Shown piece by piece: positions 33,731 through 43,198 of a DNA stretch of 64,000 nt. The position numbers were made by a program, and so were the translations under genes. The stretch spans positions 36,304-100,303 of the forward strand of contig BDSL01000182.1 in NCBI GenBank assembly GCA_003116995.1. The letters are read 5' to 3'. Source of the DNA: Yamagishiella unicocca (lineage: Eukaryota; Chlorophyta; Chlorophyceae; Chlamydomonadales; Volvocaceae). The first letter of the stretch is position 1. Each line of letters opens with the position of its first letter. Below the pieces are notes generated by a model. The model worked only from the letters and a program-made list of their open reading frames with translations, was not told where the DNA came from and ran no database searches.

Positions 33731-34184
33731 TCTAGCTGGCGTACCCAATGCCGTACCAAGAACTCGTGCCGTCATGAATCCGGATGAGCACCGATAGCAG
33801 GTTTAGGGTCTGAGGTACCAGGGCCGCTCTGTACCCAACACCGACGTATGATTTCCCTCTCTGCGAGGCGTGCAGCCCGTGCTCATACGCTTCACCATGG
33901 GTGCTCCCCTGATGTCACCGTCACTGTCACTATATGGTGCGGAACCCGCCAGCCCTGGGGCCGGAACATGCTGCGGAGGACGAGGCCCAACGGGACCTGC
34001 TCACCGCCCGATGACGTCAGCGCCTCCCGCGCGGTGCCGTGCATCAGGTGGCTCCAGCCGTGCGCCGCGACGCCGGCTGCCAGCGCCACCCGGGCGCTGA
34101 TGGAGCGGGTGGCCTCCCAGCCGGGAGTGCGTCAGGCCTGGAGCGAGGGTGAAGAGGGAATCCGTGTGCAGGCGGCGGAAAAGG
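33731..34184. repeat. Family R block, third copy, right part
   Basis: Continues the block interrupted by the LINE and matches 25122-25333 joined to 25813-26040, lacking the 479-bp stretch at 25334-25812. Ends at about 34184. Confidence 0.75.
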
Positions 34185-34366
34185 CCATCGAAAAGGGGAA
34201 GACGGACAAGGCAAAGGGTGGCCCCAAGCCCAAAAAGGCGCCCCCTTTCGAGGCCATGACGAACTTCCCATTCGCTTCTTATGGAGTTGCGAATTGGAAG
34301 TTGGCGGTCAAGAAAGGTCGGAAGAAGAAGGTCGGAAAGGTCGGTGCAGTGAAAAAGAAGGACTAG
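33848..34366 (+). CDS. Hypothetical ORF with Lys-rich basic C terminus
   Basis: A 172-aa frame. The first two thirds lie in the shared block. Residues after about 110 are unique to this place: EKAIEKGKTDKAKGG, then a mixed segment with FPFASYGVANW, then KKGRKKKVGKVGAVKKKD before the stop. Such a basic tail is unlike random GC-rich frames and may be a true terminal exon. A CCTCCCAG acceptor-like site precedes it (near 34123). Function unknown. Confidence 0.35.
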   Translation: MISLSARRAARAHTLHHGCSPDVTVTVTIWCGTRQPWGRNMLRRTRPNGTCSPPDDVSASRAVPCIRWLQPCAATPAASATRALMERVASQPGVRQAWSEGEEGIRVQAAEKAIEKGKTDKAKGGPKPKKAPPFEAMTNFPFASYGVANWKLAVKKGRKKKVGKVGAVKKKD

Positions 34367-34379
34367 TGGGCTATAGTGT

Positions 34380-34600
34380 GGAGTGCAAATCAGAAAACTG
34401 GGAGGGGGTGGTAGTGAGAAGACCCGGTGACACGAGGGGGAGGGGGTGGTTACAGAAAACGGGCGGGGAGGGCGTGTGTGTGGGGGGGGGGGCGGGGGGT
34501 ACAAGTAAAGAACCGGTGTGTGTGTGGGGGGGGGGCGGTTACAGAAAAGAAGCGGGGAGGGGGTGGGGGTGGGGGCGGCTGCTGACGGTTAATTTCGGGT
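34380..34600 (+). repeat. G-run tract (quadruplex-prone) with a degenerate tandem repeat
   Basis: Contains several runs of 9-11 G separated by GTGTGTGTG, and a repeated GGTTACAGAAAA(C/G)...GCGGGGAGGG element (34448 and 34539). The sequence flips to C-rich from 34620 to 34830. Confidence 0.75.
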
Positions 34601-34733
34601 TGAGCCGCGACAACTGTCCGTCCTGCCCTGTCGGTGTGTGGGTTTCCTCGCTGCCACCCTGGCCCTCCTCCGCCTCTCACCCTGCCCACCCGCTCCTTCC
34701 CTGGCCCTCCCACCCCTCCGTGGCCCTCTCTCC

Positions 34734-35009
34734 CTACCCCCCCGCCCCCGGCCCCTCCGGCCCCTCAAACCCCCCCGGCCCCGCCACGGGTTTCCCTCGA
34801 ACCCCCCCGGCTCCTGCCTCACCCTGGCGCAGGCTGTCCTCCCCAATCATGCCGGGTAGCGCCTCCGCCACCGCCACCAGCATCTCCTCCATCTTGAGCG
34901 TAGGGTTGCTCATCGGGGGAGGTGAAGGGGCGCTGCTGCGGGTCACCTCCTTGCCATCCACCACCCACCCACCACCACCTCCAGAAGCTGACCGTCGTCC
35001 GACTCCTCC
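34734..35009 (-). CDS. Possible exon, unrecognised protein
   Basis: The minus frame 34734-35099 contains SNPTLKMEEMLVAVAEALPG followed by MIGEDSLRQGEAGAGG, clearly protein-like, within Gly/Pro-rich surroundings. A CGCCTGCAG acceptor-like site ends at 35010, and the segment just after it reads EESDDGQLLEVVV in another frame. I do not recognise it. Confidence 0.35.
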   Translation of the reverse strand, partial: GGVGRRSASGGGGGWVVDGKEVTRSSAPSPPPMSNPTLKMEEMLVAVAEALPGMIGEDSLRQGEAGAGGVRGKPVAGPGGFEGPEGPGAGG

Positions 35010-35044
35010 CTGCAGGCGAAGCGGGTCGAGGCGGCGGTGGCGGC

Positions 35045-35520
35045 AGCGGAGGCGATGGACACTCCTAGCGTGCATCCTGCCATCGGCCGGACTGCTCATT
35101 ACTCAGTCCGAAGGTAACCAGCAGCAACGCGGACTACCTTCTCTGTATCCGTCCTGGTCGCCTAGGGCCAACGTGCCCATCACGCTTGCACATGTTCACG
35201 CAGCGGCAGCGCCCCGAAGTGCACTTCGCACCAAACTAGCAGAAGTGGGACTGCCCGTTCGTCCCGGGACTGATCGGCGCCCTCACGGATCTCATCCCCC
35301 GAACAATGTGTGAAAAGATAATGGCGTTGATAAACACCGTCATCCTGTTTGAAGTCTGGTTCCCCTCCCACCTTACGTCCACCTGGCTCGTGCCCAGTCC
35401 AGCCCATGCAACTCACGACCCCCAACCCAAGCAACACCCAGCAGCCAACAACTGCGCCCGCAACCAACACCACAACTTGCAACCGCTGCCGTACGCAACA
35501 CCCCAGCTGCAGTCCTCCAG
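35045..35520 (-). repeat. Family R repeat, block B copy
   Basis: Close to the reverse complement of 23460-23830, with further similarity at 35415-35515 to 25530-25640. The minus frame shares DDGVYQRH and ends LREHVQA then stop, as in the plus frame at 23.5-23.7 kb. Confidence 0.7.
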
Positions 35521-36399
35521 AATCCATGCAGCGCCATCGGCGCCCATTTAAGAACCTCCCAACAGCCGAACTACCGAGTACCAACGCGCACGGCGTTCCC
35601 ACAACCCGTACCACCTGCCCTCTTTCCGCAGCGCCACCAGCGCTAGGAGCCAAGCAAGTCCCGCATACAGCAGGCGCCTCTGCTGGCGAGCTTATGCAAG
35701 CAATGTCCAAAGCCACTGAGCGCGTGGAAGGTCCAGTGTCCTGCACTGCGGTTGCGACCTTCCACCCCCCCCCCGGTCCACCATGGCGGCTGCCAGCCTG
35801 GTGAGGCGGCCAAGGTGACACGGCGACTAGCCTGCTGACGAAGACGCGGCCAGGGCAAATACGCGACCCTCCCAACTGATGTTTTGATAATGCGATGCTG
35901 CACAGGAGTTTCGACCTGCCGTGCAATCCCCTCGCTCGGTTCGTCCTCGCCCCTCCCAGCACCCCCAACTCCCAGGTTTCCTTGCTGCCCCGCAGTCCCC
36001 ACCTGCGGCTTCTTGTTTTCCAAGGCAAGGCGGCGCCAGCCCGGCTCCAAGGCCCACGCGCTGGGTGTACAAGCCCAAAGCCCAGTAATTAGCGACGCAT
36101 GTACATATCGCATATTTTGCCACAACTCCTCTCCCCAAGCAAGATAGCCTGCATGTCGTGAAGATGGTATCCTTATTGGCCGGACTTTGCCAAGGCGCAG
36201 ATCCCAGGCACATGAACGTCATCATCCGCACAGCCAATGAACAAGGTGAACCAGAGGCCGAAAACTACCCGTCATAACGCTTCAGGGTTTGAGGGCCCTC
36301 ACGCTGTGCCTGCATAGTTCTAATTCAAAGCAAAAACTTCGAACGTGTGTGTATGGCCATACACTTAAGAGCGCAGTTTGGCCATGAGTATGTCGCAGG
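35521..36399. other. No recognisable gene
   Basis: Long minus ORFs (35180-36028, 35643-36125) overlap in different frames, start in the family R sequence and look incidental. No recurrent blocks. Confidence 0.4.
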
Positions 36400-36800
36400 G
36401 CTTTTATAGATAGCTCCAGAACCTCGTTTAAAACACAGGGATTGCACACCCTCTCACAGGGACAGTCTCTCTCTATACAGATGTAATGTAAACCATAATG
36501 TAGGCAACTGTGCGTCTTGCTGTTCTTTGGCAGCCTCCAAATGCATCTTGGATAAGCGCTCCACGGTGGCCGAAGCAGCTGCCTGCTCCTATCTTTATAA
36601 CAACTAACGGACGTTGGCTGCATCCAATGCCCGCCTTCCTTGCAAACCTGCCCTCGGAACGCAACGACGCCACAACAGAGTTTACGAAAATGAAAGCCGC
36701 AGGTGGTGCAAACGCAGGTGAGTCGTTGTGACCTAAGTTTTTCCCTGTCGTTACCCGTAGCGAAGCAGAGGTAGCGTTCTCCCTAACCGTGTGCATTAAC
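36400..36800. repeat. Diverged repeat shared with 41440-41780
   Basis: Shared blocks in order: GGGATTGCA, GGCAGCCTCC(A/G)AATGC, CCTTCCTTGC/CCTTCCGTAT, and CC(C/T)GTAGCGAAGC(A/G)GAGGTAG at the end. With 37380-37790 it forms an older copy of the left edge of duplication copy 2. A GCAG/GTGAGT donor-like site lies at 36717. Confidence 0.5.
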
Positions 36801-36862
36801 TCGGCATGCCCATGTGGTGCCTCTTGATTTATGTTACCCGCAATTCATAGAGGCACGTACTC

Positions 36863-37366
36863 TTGCATATTATCTATGTGCGCGCAAAGCACCAAAGTCT
36901 ACCCCTGTCTGCCCTCCGCTTTCTTCTGCAGGCGCAGCGGCTGGTCATGGCCCTGCCGTTGCGGCAGCTGCTGGTGAGCTTGCTTGCTGTTGTCGCGTCT
37001 CCCTGGCTTGTTGGTGGCATGTCACTTGCACTGTGGCTAGCCTGCTGTATGGTTCGGGCCGTCTTTTTCGGCCACGCAGCTGCGGGCTGTGCGGTCGGGT
37101 TGCTTGCCGCATGGTTAGTAGGGGCTGCCTGGGTGCTGTGTTCCGGATGGGTCGTTGCATTGCGCATTCGTGTCGGTAATCCTATACACACTCTCACTCC
37201 CCTGACGTCCAGGTGGTGGTGCGGGCGGCGTGGTGGCCTGTGGCTGAGCGGAGCTGGAGTGGCCCCCCGTATGAGGCAGTTGATTGGTAAGCGTGCAGCG
37301 CCTGTATCATTCAGCATACAGCTGCAGCATGGTCGACAGCATGCAGCACAAGCACGGTGGCCCTAG
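36863..37366 (+). CDS. Hypothetical hydrophobic ORF or spliced exons
   Basis: A 167-aa frame with hydrophobic stretches that could span a membrane (about residues 30-60 and 65-100). The sequence also has strong splice signals: TTCTGCAG/GCGCAG at 36932, CTGCTG/GTGAGC at 36973, ACGTCCAG/GTGGTG at 37213 and GATTG/GTAAGC at 37286. In the frame AQRLVMALPLRQLL the segment 37213-37286 reads VVVRAAWWPVAERSWSG in phase. This about 580-bp stretch is absent between the matching flanks at 41780. The unspliced and spliced readings conflict and neither is proven. Confidence 0.3.
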   Translation: MHIIYVRAKHQSLPLSALRFLLQAQRLVMALPLRQLLVSLLAVVASPWLVGGMSLALWLACCMVRAVFFGHAAAGCAVGLLAAWLVGAAWVLCSGWVVALRIRVGNPIHTLTPLTSRWWCGRRGGLWLSGAGVAPRMRQLIGKRAAPVSFSIQLQHGRQHAAQARWP

Positions 37367-37379
37367 CGCCTGTGGGAAG

Positions 37380-37790
37380 CCAGGAGGCATCATGCTGTCG
37401 GGGCTGCTGACCCAGAAACACCTAGCACCGGTTGCTTAGTGCTGCCCACTGTCAGGCCGCCGGCGTTTTTGACCCAGGAGCACCTTTCCTGGCGTAGCTG
37501 ATGCGGCCGCGGCCCAAGCAAGCGCACATGCCCTAGAGACATGTCCGCATCTTGGCGTCGTCAACGATCCTGGCCCCACCGCTGCTTCATACCGCGACCT
37601 AAGCCTCGCAGGCTGTGGCTGAGCTTCGCCGAGGCGCCCGAGATGGAGGTATCCCTCGCGCCCATGCTGGGCAACCGCAAGCTGTGGGGGGCCCTCGTCA
37701 TCGGCCGGGTGTCGGTGTGGATCTGTTCCAAGGTGCGATCACCCGCAGCATCACAACTGCCTCCCGCCGGCACTCACGCACTACCTCGAA
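37380..37790. repeat. Diverged copy of 41770-42080
   Basis: Follows the left edge of copy 2 through ATGCTGTCGGGGCTG, the GGCGTAGCTG block, the 121-bp exon and GGTGCGATCACCCGCAGCATC. The match ends near 37790. Confidence 0.7.
37612..37732 (+). CDS. 121-bp exon, conserved frame, possibly lipid-transfer (SMP-like)
   Basis: Flanked by CCTCGCAG and GTGCGATC, it encodes LWLSFAEAPEMEVSLAPMLG then NRKLWGALVI, ending at a codon boundary. The copy at 41897-42017 has identical length and borders, with mainly conservative changes (AEAPEMEVSL versus TEAPEMELSI). The FxEAP pattern before alternating hydrophobic residues recalls SMP/TEX2-type lipid-binding domains of plants. That is a weak resemblance judged by eye. 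Confidence 0.45.
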
Positions 37791-37799
37791 CAGCCTATC

Positions 37800-38984
37800 A
37801 TCGCAGACCGCCAGTGTGCACCACGTGCATTGTAAACATTAAGCAACGTATCCTTATCGCTACCATCATACCTGCTCGGCTCTCCCTATATCCCGTGTGC
37901 CCCCATGACGTTGCGGTGGGGGTTGGAAGCTGGCCCCATCGGCTTGGACCCGGAGGCTTGGGTAGGCGTGACAGAAGACCCAGGCGGCTGAAAGGTTCGG
38001 CAGAGTGTGTTCCGGAAGCAGGACCCAGTCCGTAAGAAGCAGGCGTTGGAAGGCGAGGGGCCTGACCGGCACGGCGCTGTTGCTGCGATTGCTGAGTGGG
38101 GCAGGGCAAGGTTGGTGGCAGCGGGGATGCCATAAACACCGGTTACATGACATGGATAGGATAGCTGGCGCATTGGCTTCGGACACCTAGTTGTGGGCGC
38201 ATGCTGGAGCACTAGGATTGACGACCGAGAAGCCTACGCAGGCGGAACTTACATCGTTCGTTTAAAGGAAAGGACACGAACAAATGTGCGGTGACGTGCA
38301 GCGCGTAAGACGGAGAAACGGGTTGGCGGAATGGGACGTGGTGCGGCGATATGCAATGTAGTTCTTCTCCGTCCCAGCCCGAATACTGACCGTTATCGTG
38401 GAGACGTGGTATGCTACCAAGCGGCACCAGCGAGCTGGAAGAGTGTGAGGCGCGGCCGAGTGCTGTTAGCGGACTCAATGGTCCATGGGGGCACTGGGGC
38501 CCGGCGGCGGGGCCAGGTGACGGCGATGAGCGGCCACTTTGTCATGGCGGCCGAGAGAGTCGAACTGCGACGACGGAAACAGGAGGAGTAGCGTTGTGGC
38601 ACAAGACGTGCACCGCCTCATCGTTGTTTCGCGTTCATCCGTGCGCTGCAAGGTGGTCGGTCACGACCCTCTCGCTACAATACCTGCACACCGCCGGTAG
38701 CCTTTATTTATTTGGGAACGTATCTGTGTCTTCATAACAATAATTTCGCAAAGTATCCATGGCGACGAGCGAGCCCGTTAATGCCATGCGTTCATTGATT
38801 TCTCAGCCATGCAATCATTGATTTCAATGGGCAGGCCAACGAGTGGACGGCCATGTTGCGCAGTTGGAGGAGGGCGGCGGGAAACGTGGGCGCGCCTGAT
38901 GTCTTCCGAGCATCAACCGAACGTCAGCACGTGCCTCATTGTTCTTGCTGCATGTCGTTACGCACGTTGTTTGCGGCACCGTGC
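37800..38984. other. No recognisable gene
   Basis: Short ORFs only. A minus frame at 37798-38139 is Pro/Ser-rich, and another at 38414-38602 contains MTKWPLIAVTWPRRRAP. Neither has supporting context. Confidence 0.4.
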
Positions 38985-39420
38985 TTCAGGGTCAATGCAG
39001 GGTGCCGAGGACGCTGGGGACGTGGCGAGTAGCGAACGGATTGCGGACTCACAGCTACTGGAACGGAGAGGCGGAGGTGAGATGGTACATAGGGCAGGCG
39101 TGGCAGATGGCATGTTCGCGCCTGGTGTAGCCAATCGGGGGACTTAAAAGCAAGGGGAGACGTAATTGGATTAGGGATTGGCTGCTGACTTGGGCCGTTT
39201 TTGCAAAACAGCACGTGGGACAAGCTGGCAGCGTGACTCGGTCCTTGGCAGCTGGCAGCGTGACTCGGTCCTGGCAGCGTGACTCGGTCCTTGCATCGTG
39301 TTACCATGCAGCTGGCAAGTCCATGGATCGACACAAACGGGTTGAATTAACACCAAGACGACGGTGTTTGTTAACGCCATTTCCGCTTTACTAGACACAT
39401 TGATTGTGGACTGGGAGGAC
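38985..39420 (+). repeat. Family R repeat, block B copy, with a triplicated 19-mer
   Basis: Shares GACGCTGGGGACG, GGACTCACAGCTACTGGA, AACAGCACGTGGGACA and GTTAACGCCATTTCC with 23170-23560. The element GGCAGCGTGACTCGGTCCT is triplicated at 39227, 39254 and 39274 where other copies have it once. Confidence 0.65.
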
Positions 39421-40164
39421 CAATGACGACGGTAGCGGCGAGCGAAGAGCAAGCCTGTCGTTAGTCCTAGGTAACCTAGGTGGACGATTGCAGGGATGGC
39501 AGCCCGCCGTGCTGCTGAATACCCCCGGGGACAGCGTGGAGCTGTCCCACCTAAGCACGCTAGGAGTTGCAACCTGTGGAAGGGAGCCGTTGCCTCCAAG
39601 GCGGGTGGGTACATCTAGTGGAGGGTTAGAGTTAGGAATGCGAACCTCTTCGGGTTTTCAAGACGATGGGAATAGGCTTGCGGCGCATGTTTGTTGAAAC
39701 CGTTAAGCTGTGCCTAGCAAATTCAATCCAAATATGCACGCCAAGCTGTACCGAGAATACGATGATTGTATACGCATGTGCACGTGCGCTACTTAAGCTT
39801 GTGATCGCTGACTAACGTGCCTCTCCGTCCGTCCGCGATCCAATCGGCCATCAGGTCCAACGGTGCCGCCATGTTCGTGGGCGACGGCGATGCGGCTACC
39901 GTCGCCAAGACCGACCGGGGTGCGCTGGTGCGGGCAGCACCGCACTTGATGTCCCATTGCCTCCATGCCGGCGAGCCGCTGCACCGCTGTGAGTAAGTGT
40001 GGTGTGTCACGATAACCATGATAACCACGTTAAGTGTCTGTGCGCGGCCTTGGGCGGGGCAGGTCGTGAGTTAGTATCGACCTCCGGTCTCCTGCCTACG
40101 CACTAAGTTTTCCAGCATGTACCCTCAGAAGCATGTCCGAAACTGGCGGTGGAACGCAGAGATC
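39421..40164. other. No recognisable gene
   Basis: No recurrent blocks. The 39404-39697 plus ORF and 39789-40028 minus ORF have no supporting features. Confidence 0.4.
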
Positions 40165-40905
40165 ATAGCCTCTAAGCCCGGTTCTGTACGGAAGCCTGCA
40201 TATGGCTAGAGTCATTGTTTCGGGCGCTCTCCCTGTTTCGGCATTCTGCCTGCACAGCGAGAGCGCTACTGTCTTTTTTCTCGTTATTAGCTTTTACTTC
40301 CCACCCACCTCCCTGCAGGAACAACTCCCGGCCTGGCCCGGTGGCGGTGACCATAGGGCGCTGCTCCCTTCGCGTCTTCAATGGGCGGCGTGTGTCGGTC
40401 GCGGTGTCAAGGGGAAGTGTGGTTCGCTCGGGGTGGGGTCTCTCGGGTTGTTGTAATCGTTACAGTGGGCTCCAGACCTCTCGGGTGTTGTGGCCGTCGC
40501 TTCGGGCGGCCGTGTGGCGGCAAGGGGCCAGCCCTCCGTCCGGGTTTTGTTCCGGTGTGCGGCAAGGGGCCAGCGTTTGGGTTTCGGTTTGGTTGTTCGG
40601 GTTTCGGTTCGGTTGCCGCCGGCTTCTTTTGGCGTGTTGTTTTCTGGGGGCCCGTCGGGGTCCCCGTTGGCCCTGTTGGGGTCTTGTGTTTTGGGGCCTG
40701 GTCGGCCGCGGCGCGTGTCCGTTGCTTTGTGTTGTGCGCGGCGGCCCGCGGTCGCCCGGGTCGGGTGGTGGCGCGGCGCCGCGCAGCGGGGTTTTCGGCG
40801 GTTGTGTGCTCTCTGCAGTGTAAGGTCCAAATCAGCGGTCCCTCCGGTCGCTCCCCCCTCCTGTTCCCCTCGAGCTGAGGCTCCGTCGGCACCGTGAAAC
40901 ATTAC
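40165..40905 (+). repeat. Family G repeat, block B copy
   Basis: Diverged partner of 2820-3560, with the same GGTTCTGT start, GGCATTCTGCCTG, CCCACCTCC and CTCTCTGCAGTGTAAGG blocks and the G/T-skewed core (40500-40800). It is interrupted by a 31-bp family E micro-insertion. Confidence 0.55.
40448..40478 (-). mobile_element. 31-bp family E micro-insertion with 7-bp target duplication
   Basis: TCTCGGG stands on both sides (40441-40447 and 40479-40485). The 31 bp between them equal the terminal 31 bp of the element at 45781, starting at exactly the same base (TTGTTGTAATCG). This is an extremely 5'-truncated retroelement insertion. Confidence 0.8.
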
Positions 40906-41439
40906 TCAGCAATGACGAGAGCAATGTTATAGGAGGCTGTAGTACAGAAGCCAGCTCATACTTCTTAGGGGCGTCCAGCCTTAATTTGGGAACAGGCAAC
41001 AGGGAACACGGCCATGGCTGACCGGTCGATGGAGCCGCTTACTGGCCATGGCCAATGAAGCTGTTGCCAGTGCAGCGGTGGCCTTGGAGCCCTACTACCT
41101 GGCGGGCCTTACTAGCGCGTATGTCGCAGCGATCCCGAGACTGCAAGGCTCCAGTCCTACAATTGGGCACACGTCAGTAGAAGTACATGCGTGAACATCG
41201 CGCTTTCTACGCCCGGCGGGCTACAAACAGATGCTAACAGCTAGAGGCTACTGACTAGACGCGAAGCACGGAAAGGCGCGAAACGTCGGGCGTCGCTCAT
41301 TTTCCCCTGTCTCCTAGTTCCACAACTTACCTCTTAGCACAAGTTGGAACGTGTGGACACATACGAACACACGGTTACATACCTAATTTGCCTGAGCACG
41401 TTGACTCGTTGGCTCACAGCTCCGGAACCGCGCTGAAAC
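40906..41439. other. No gene seen
   Basis: No recurrent blocks and no protein-like frames noticed. Confidence 0.4.
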
Positions 41440-41780
41440 ACGGGGATTGCAGTTATTGCAGACCCTCAGCGTCTTTAGTCTACTGTAGAGTGCAGGTCGT
41501 GTTATTGTCCTTTGCTAGCCTCCGAATGCGTTTAGGCTCGTTCTCGGGTTGCTCCCGATGACAGGCGTTCCAAGCATTGCGACGGTTTCTAGCGCATATG
41601 CAGCTATCCACGTAACGATTATAGTACATGACCTGTGTCCATTGCTTACCTTCCGTATAACAGGCCGTCGGAACATAACAAGCCATTACAGAGTCTGCGA
41701 GGACGAACGCCGCAGGCGAGCCATTGTGACCTTATAATTCCCCCGTCCTTATCCGTAGCGAAGCGGAGGTAGTCTGATGC
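41440..41780. repeat. Diverged repeat shared with 36400-36800
   Basis: Leads into the left edge of duplication copy 2. Passes directly into the ATGCTGTCGGGGCTG block, lacking the roughly 580 bp present at 36800-37380. Confidence 0.5.
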
Positions 41781-41896
41781 TGTCGGGGCTGTTGGCCCAG
41801 GAACACCTCGCACCGTTTCTGGCGTAGCTGCTGCGGCCAGGGCCCCAAGCGCTCCTGGCCCCACCGCTACTCCATATCGCGATCTCCGCCTCGCAG

Positions 41897-42017
41897 GCTG
41901 TGGCTGAGCTTCACCGAGGCGCCCGAGATGGAGTTATCCATCACATCCGTGCTGGGCAACCGCAAGCTGTCGGGGGGCCTCATCATCAGCCTGGTGTCGG
42001 TGTGGGTCTGTGCCAAG
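41897..42017 (+). CDS. 121-bp exon, conserved partner
   Basis: Partner of 37612-37732: same CTCGCAG acceptor, same AAG/GTGCG donor, frame LWLSFTEAPEMELSITSVLG. It spans the point where duplication copy 2 begins in this window (its last 22 bases correspond to 1-22). An acceptor-like CACCTCAG at 42075 could start the next exon. Confidence 0.45.
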
Positions 42018-42670
42018 GTGCGATCACCCGCAGCATCACACCTCCCTCCCACCGCCACTCACGCACCACCTCAGTGGCGAACCCTGCGGCATCAGCGCCA
42101 GCAGCGACAGCGACGGCGCCAGCAGCAGCAGCAGCTCAGATGGCCGGCCTGGCAACAGGAGCAGGCGACCAAGCGGCCGCAGCGACCACAGTGGCCGCGA
42201 ACGTCGAGGTTATGATCGTCGTGATGGCAGCCTCCGCGGTGGCAGGAGCCGCTCCCGGGGTGGCAATGGAAGTTGCTGGAAGTGCGGCGGGGCCTTCTGT
42301 CACGCCGGCAGGTGCGGCTGCGGCGTCGACCCCGAACGGCGCGGGGTCAGCGGATTCAGAACTCAACGGTGAGTCGGCTTCCTGCCAGGGCATGACCGCG
42401 GGATGCGTTGATTCTGCGGAAGGGGGACTCCCACCGGCAGATGTGATAAGCGGCTCAGCTTGGGCGGCCCTTGCTAAGGGTGGGGAGCGGGTAGCTACGG
42501 GCGCTGATGCGGCGGGCGTTGTTCGGTTTACATTGGCGCTGCAACAGCGATTCGCAATGAGGCCACTTGTGATTTCGTGTCAGCTCGGGGCCCCGCCCAC
42601 TACCTCCGGAACGACCCGTCTATCCTCCCTGTCCGTGAGACGTTGGGTGCTCATTCCGGCAACGTGCTAG
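41900..42670 (+). CDS. Hypothetical low-complexity ORF, copy 2
   Basis: 256-aa version of the frame at 7-675, with an apparent start at 41900. It overlaps the 121-bp exon in a different frame, so at most one of the two readings is right there. The later part (STPNGAGSADSELNGE onward) is the more protein-like portion. Confidence 0.3.
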   Translation: MAELHRGARDGVIHHIRAGQPQAVGGPHHQPGVGVGLCQGAITRSITPPSHRHSRTTSVANPAASAPAATATAPAAAAAQMAGLATGAGDQAAAATTVAANVEVMIVVMAASAVAGAAPGVAMEVAGSAAGPSVTPAGAAAASTPNGAGSADSELNGESASCQGMTAGCVDSAEGGLPPADVISGSAWAALAKGGERVATGADAAGVVRFTLALQQRFAMRPLVISCQLGAPPTTSGTTRLSSLSVRRWVLIPATC

Positions 42671-42759
42671 CCTGGGCGGTGACGCAGGAAGTCGCCGCTC
42701 ACGGGTCCCTGGCCAATCCAGAGAGGCGACGCACGTTTAGTGTTTGTAACCTGTATTTG

Positions 42760-42832
42760 TTCGGTATAGTCTAGGCGGTTAGGATACAAGATTCTCACTC
42801 TTGAGACCAGGGTTCGAGACCCTGTAGCGAAA
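42760..42832 (+). tRNA. tRNA-Glu (CTC), second copy
   Basis: Identical to the gene at 765-837, including the G-G mismatch at acceptor pair 5-68. It lies in segmental duplication copy 2. Confidence 0.88.
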
Positions 42833-42888
42833 CGGTACCTCGAGAGTGTGCGCCGTGAGACCCAGATCGTTGAAGGTCATGGGTCCTT

Positions 42889-42994
42889 GTCGTCATCGTA
42901 TAGTGGTCAGTATCCCCGCCTGTCAGTAGGTACCCCTCAGGGATGTGCTGATACCTGTCCGCGGGAGGCCGGGGTTCGATTCCCCGTGTCGGCG
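42889..42994 (+). tRNA. tRNA-Asp (GTC) with intron, second copy
   Basis: Identical to the gene at 894-999. Exons are 42889-42925 and 42960-42994, with intron 42926-42959. The same acceptor mismatch and weak downstream T run are present. Confidence 0.88.
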
Positions 42995-43198
42995 ACTTTA
43001 TTGTGTTCCGGCAGCTTCGTGTGTGCACTACTGGATGCAGTTATCGGTACGTCGGGGGCATCCTGACCCGCCGCGGCTCGCCCCCTTGCGAATATGGACT
43101 GTAGGGTGAGGGGAGCGCCGTCGCCGATCGGATCCGGCAGCGTGATATACTTACTCATCGGTTGGCAGCGACGGAGTGTGGGGCCACGCCGCCGCTGG

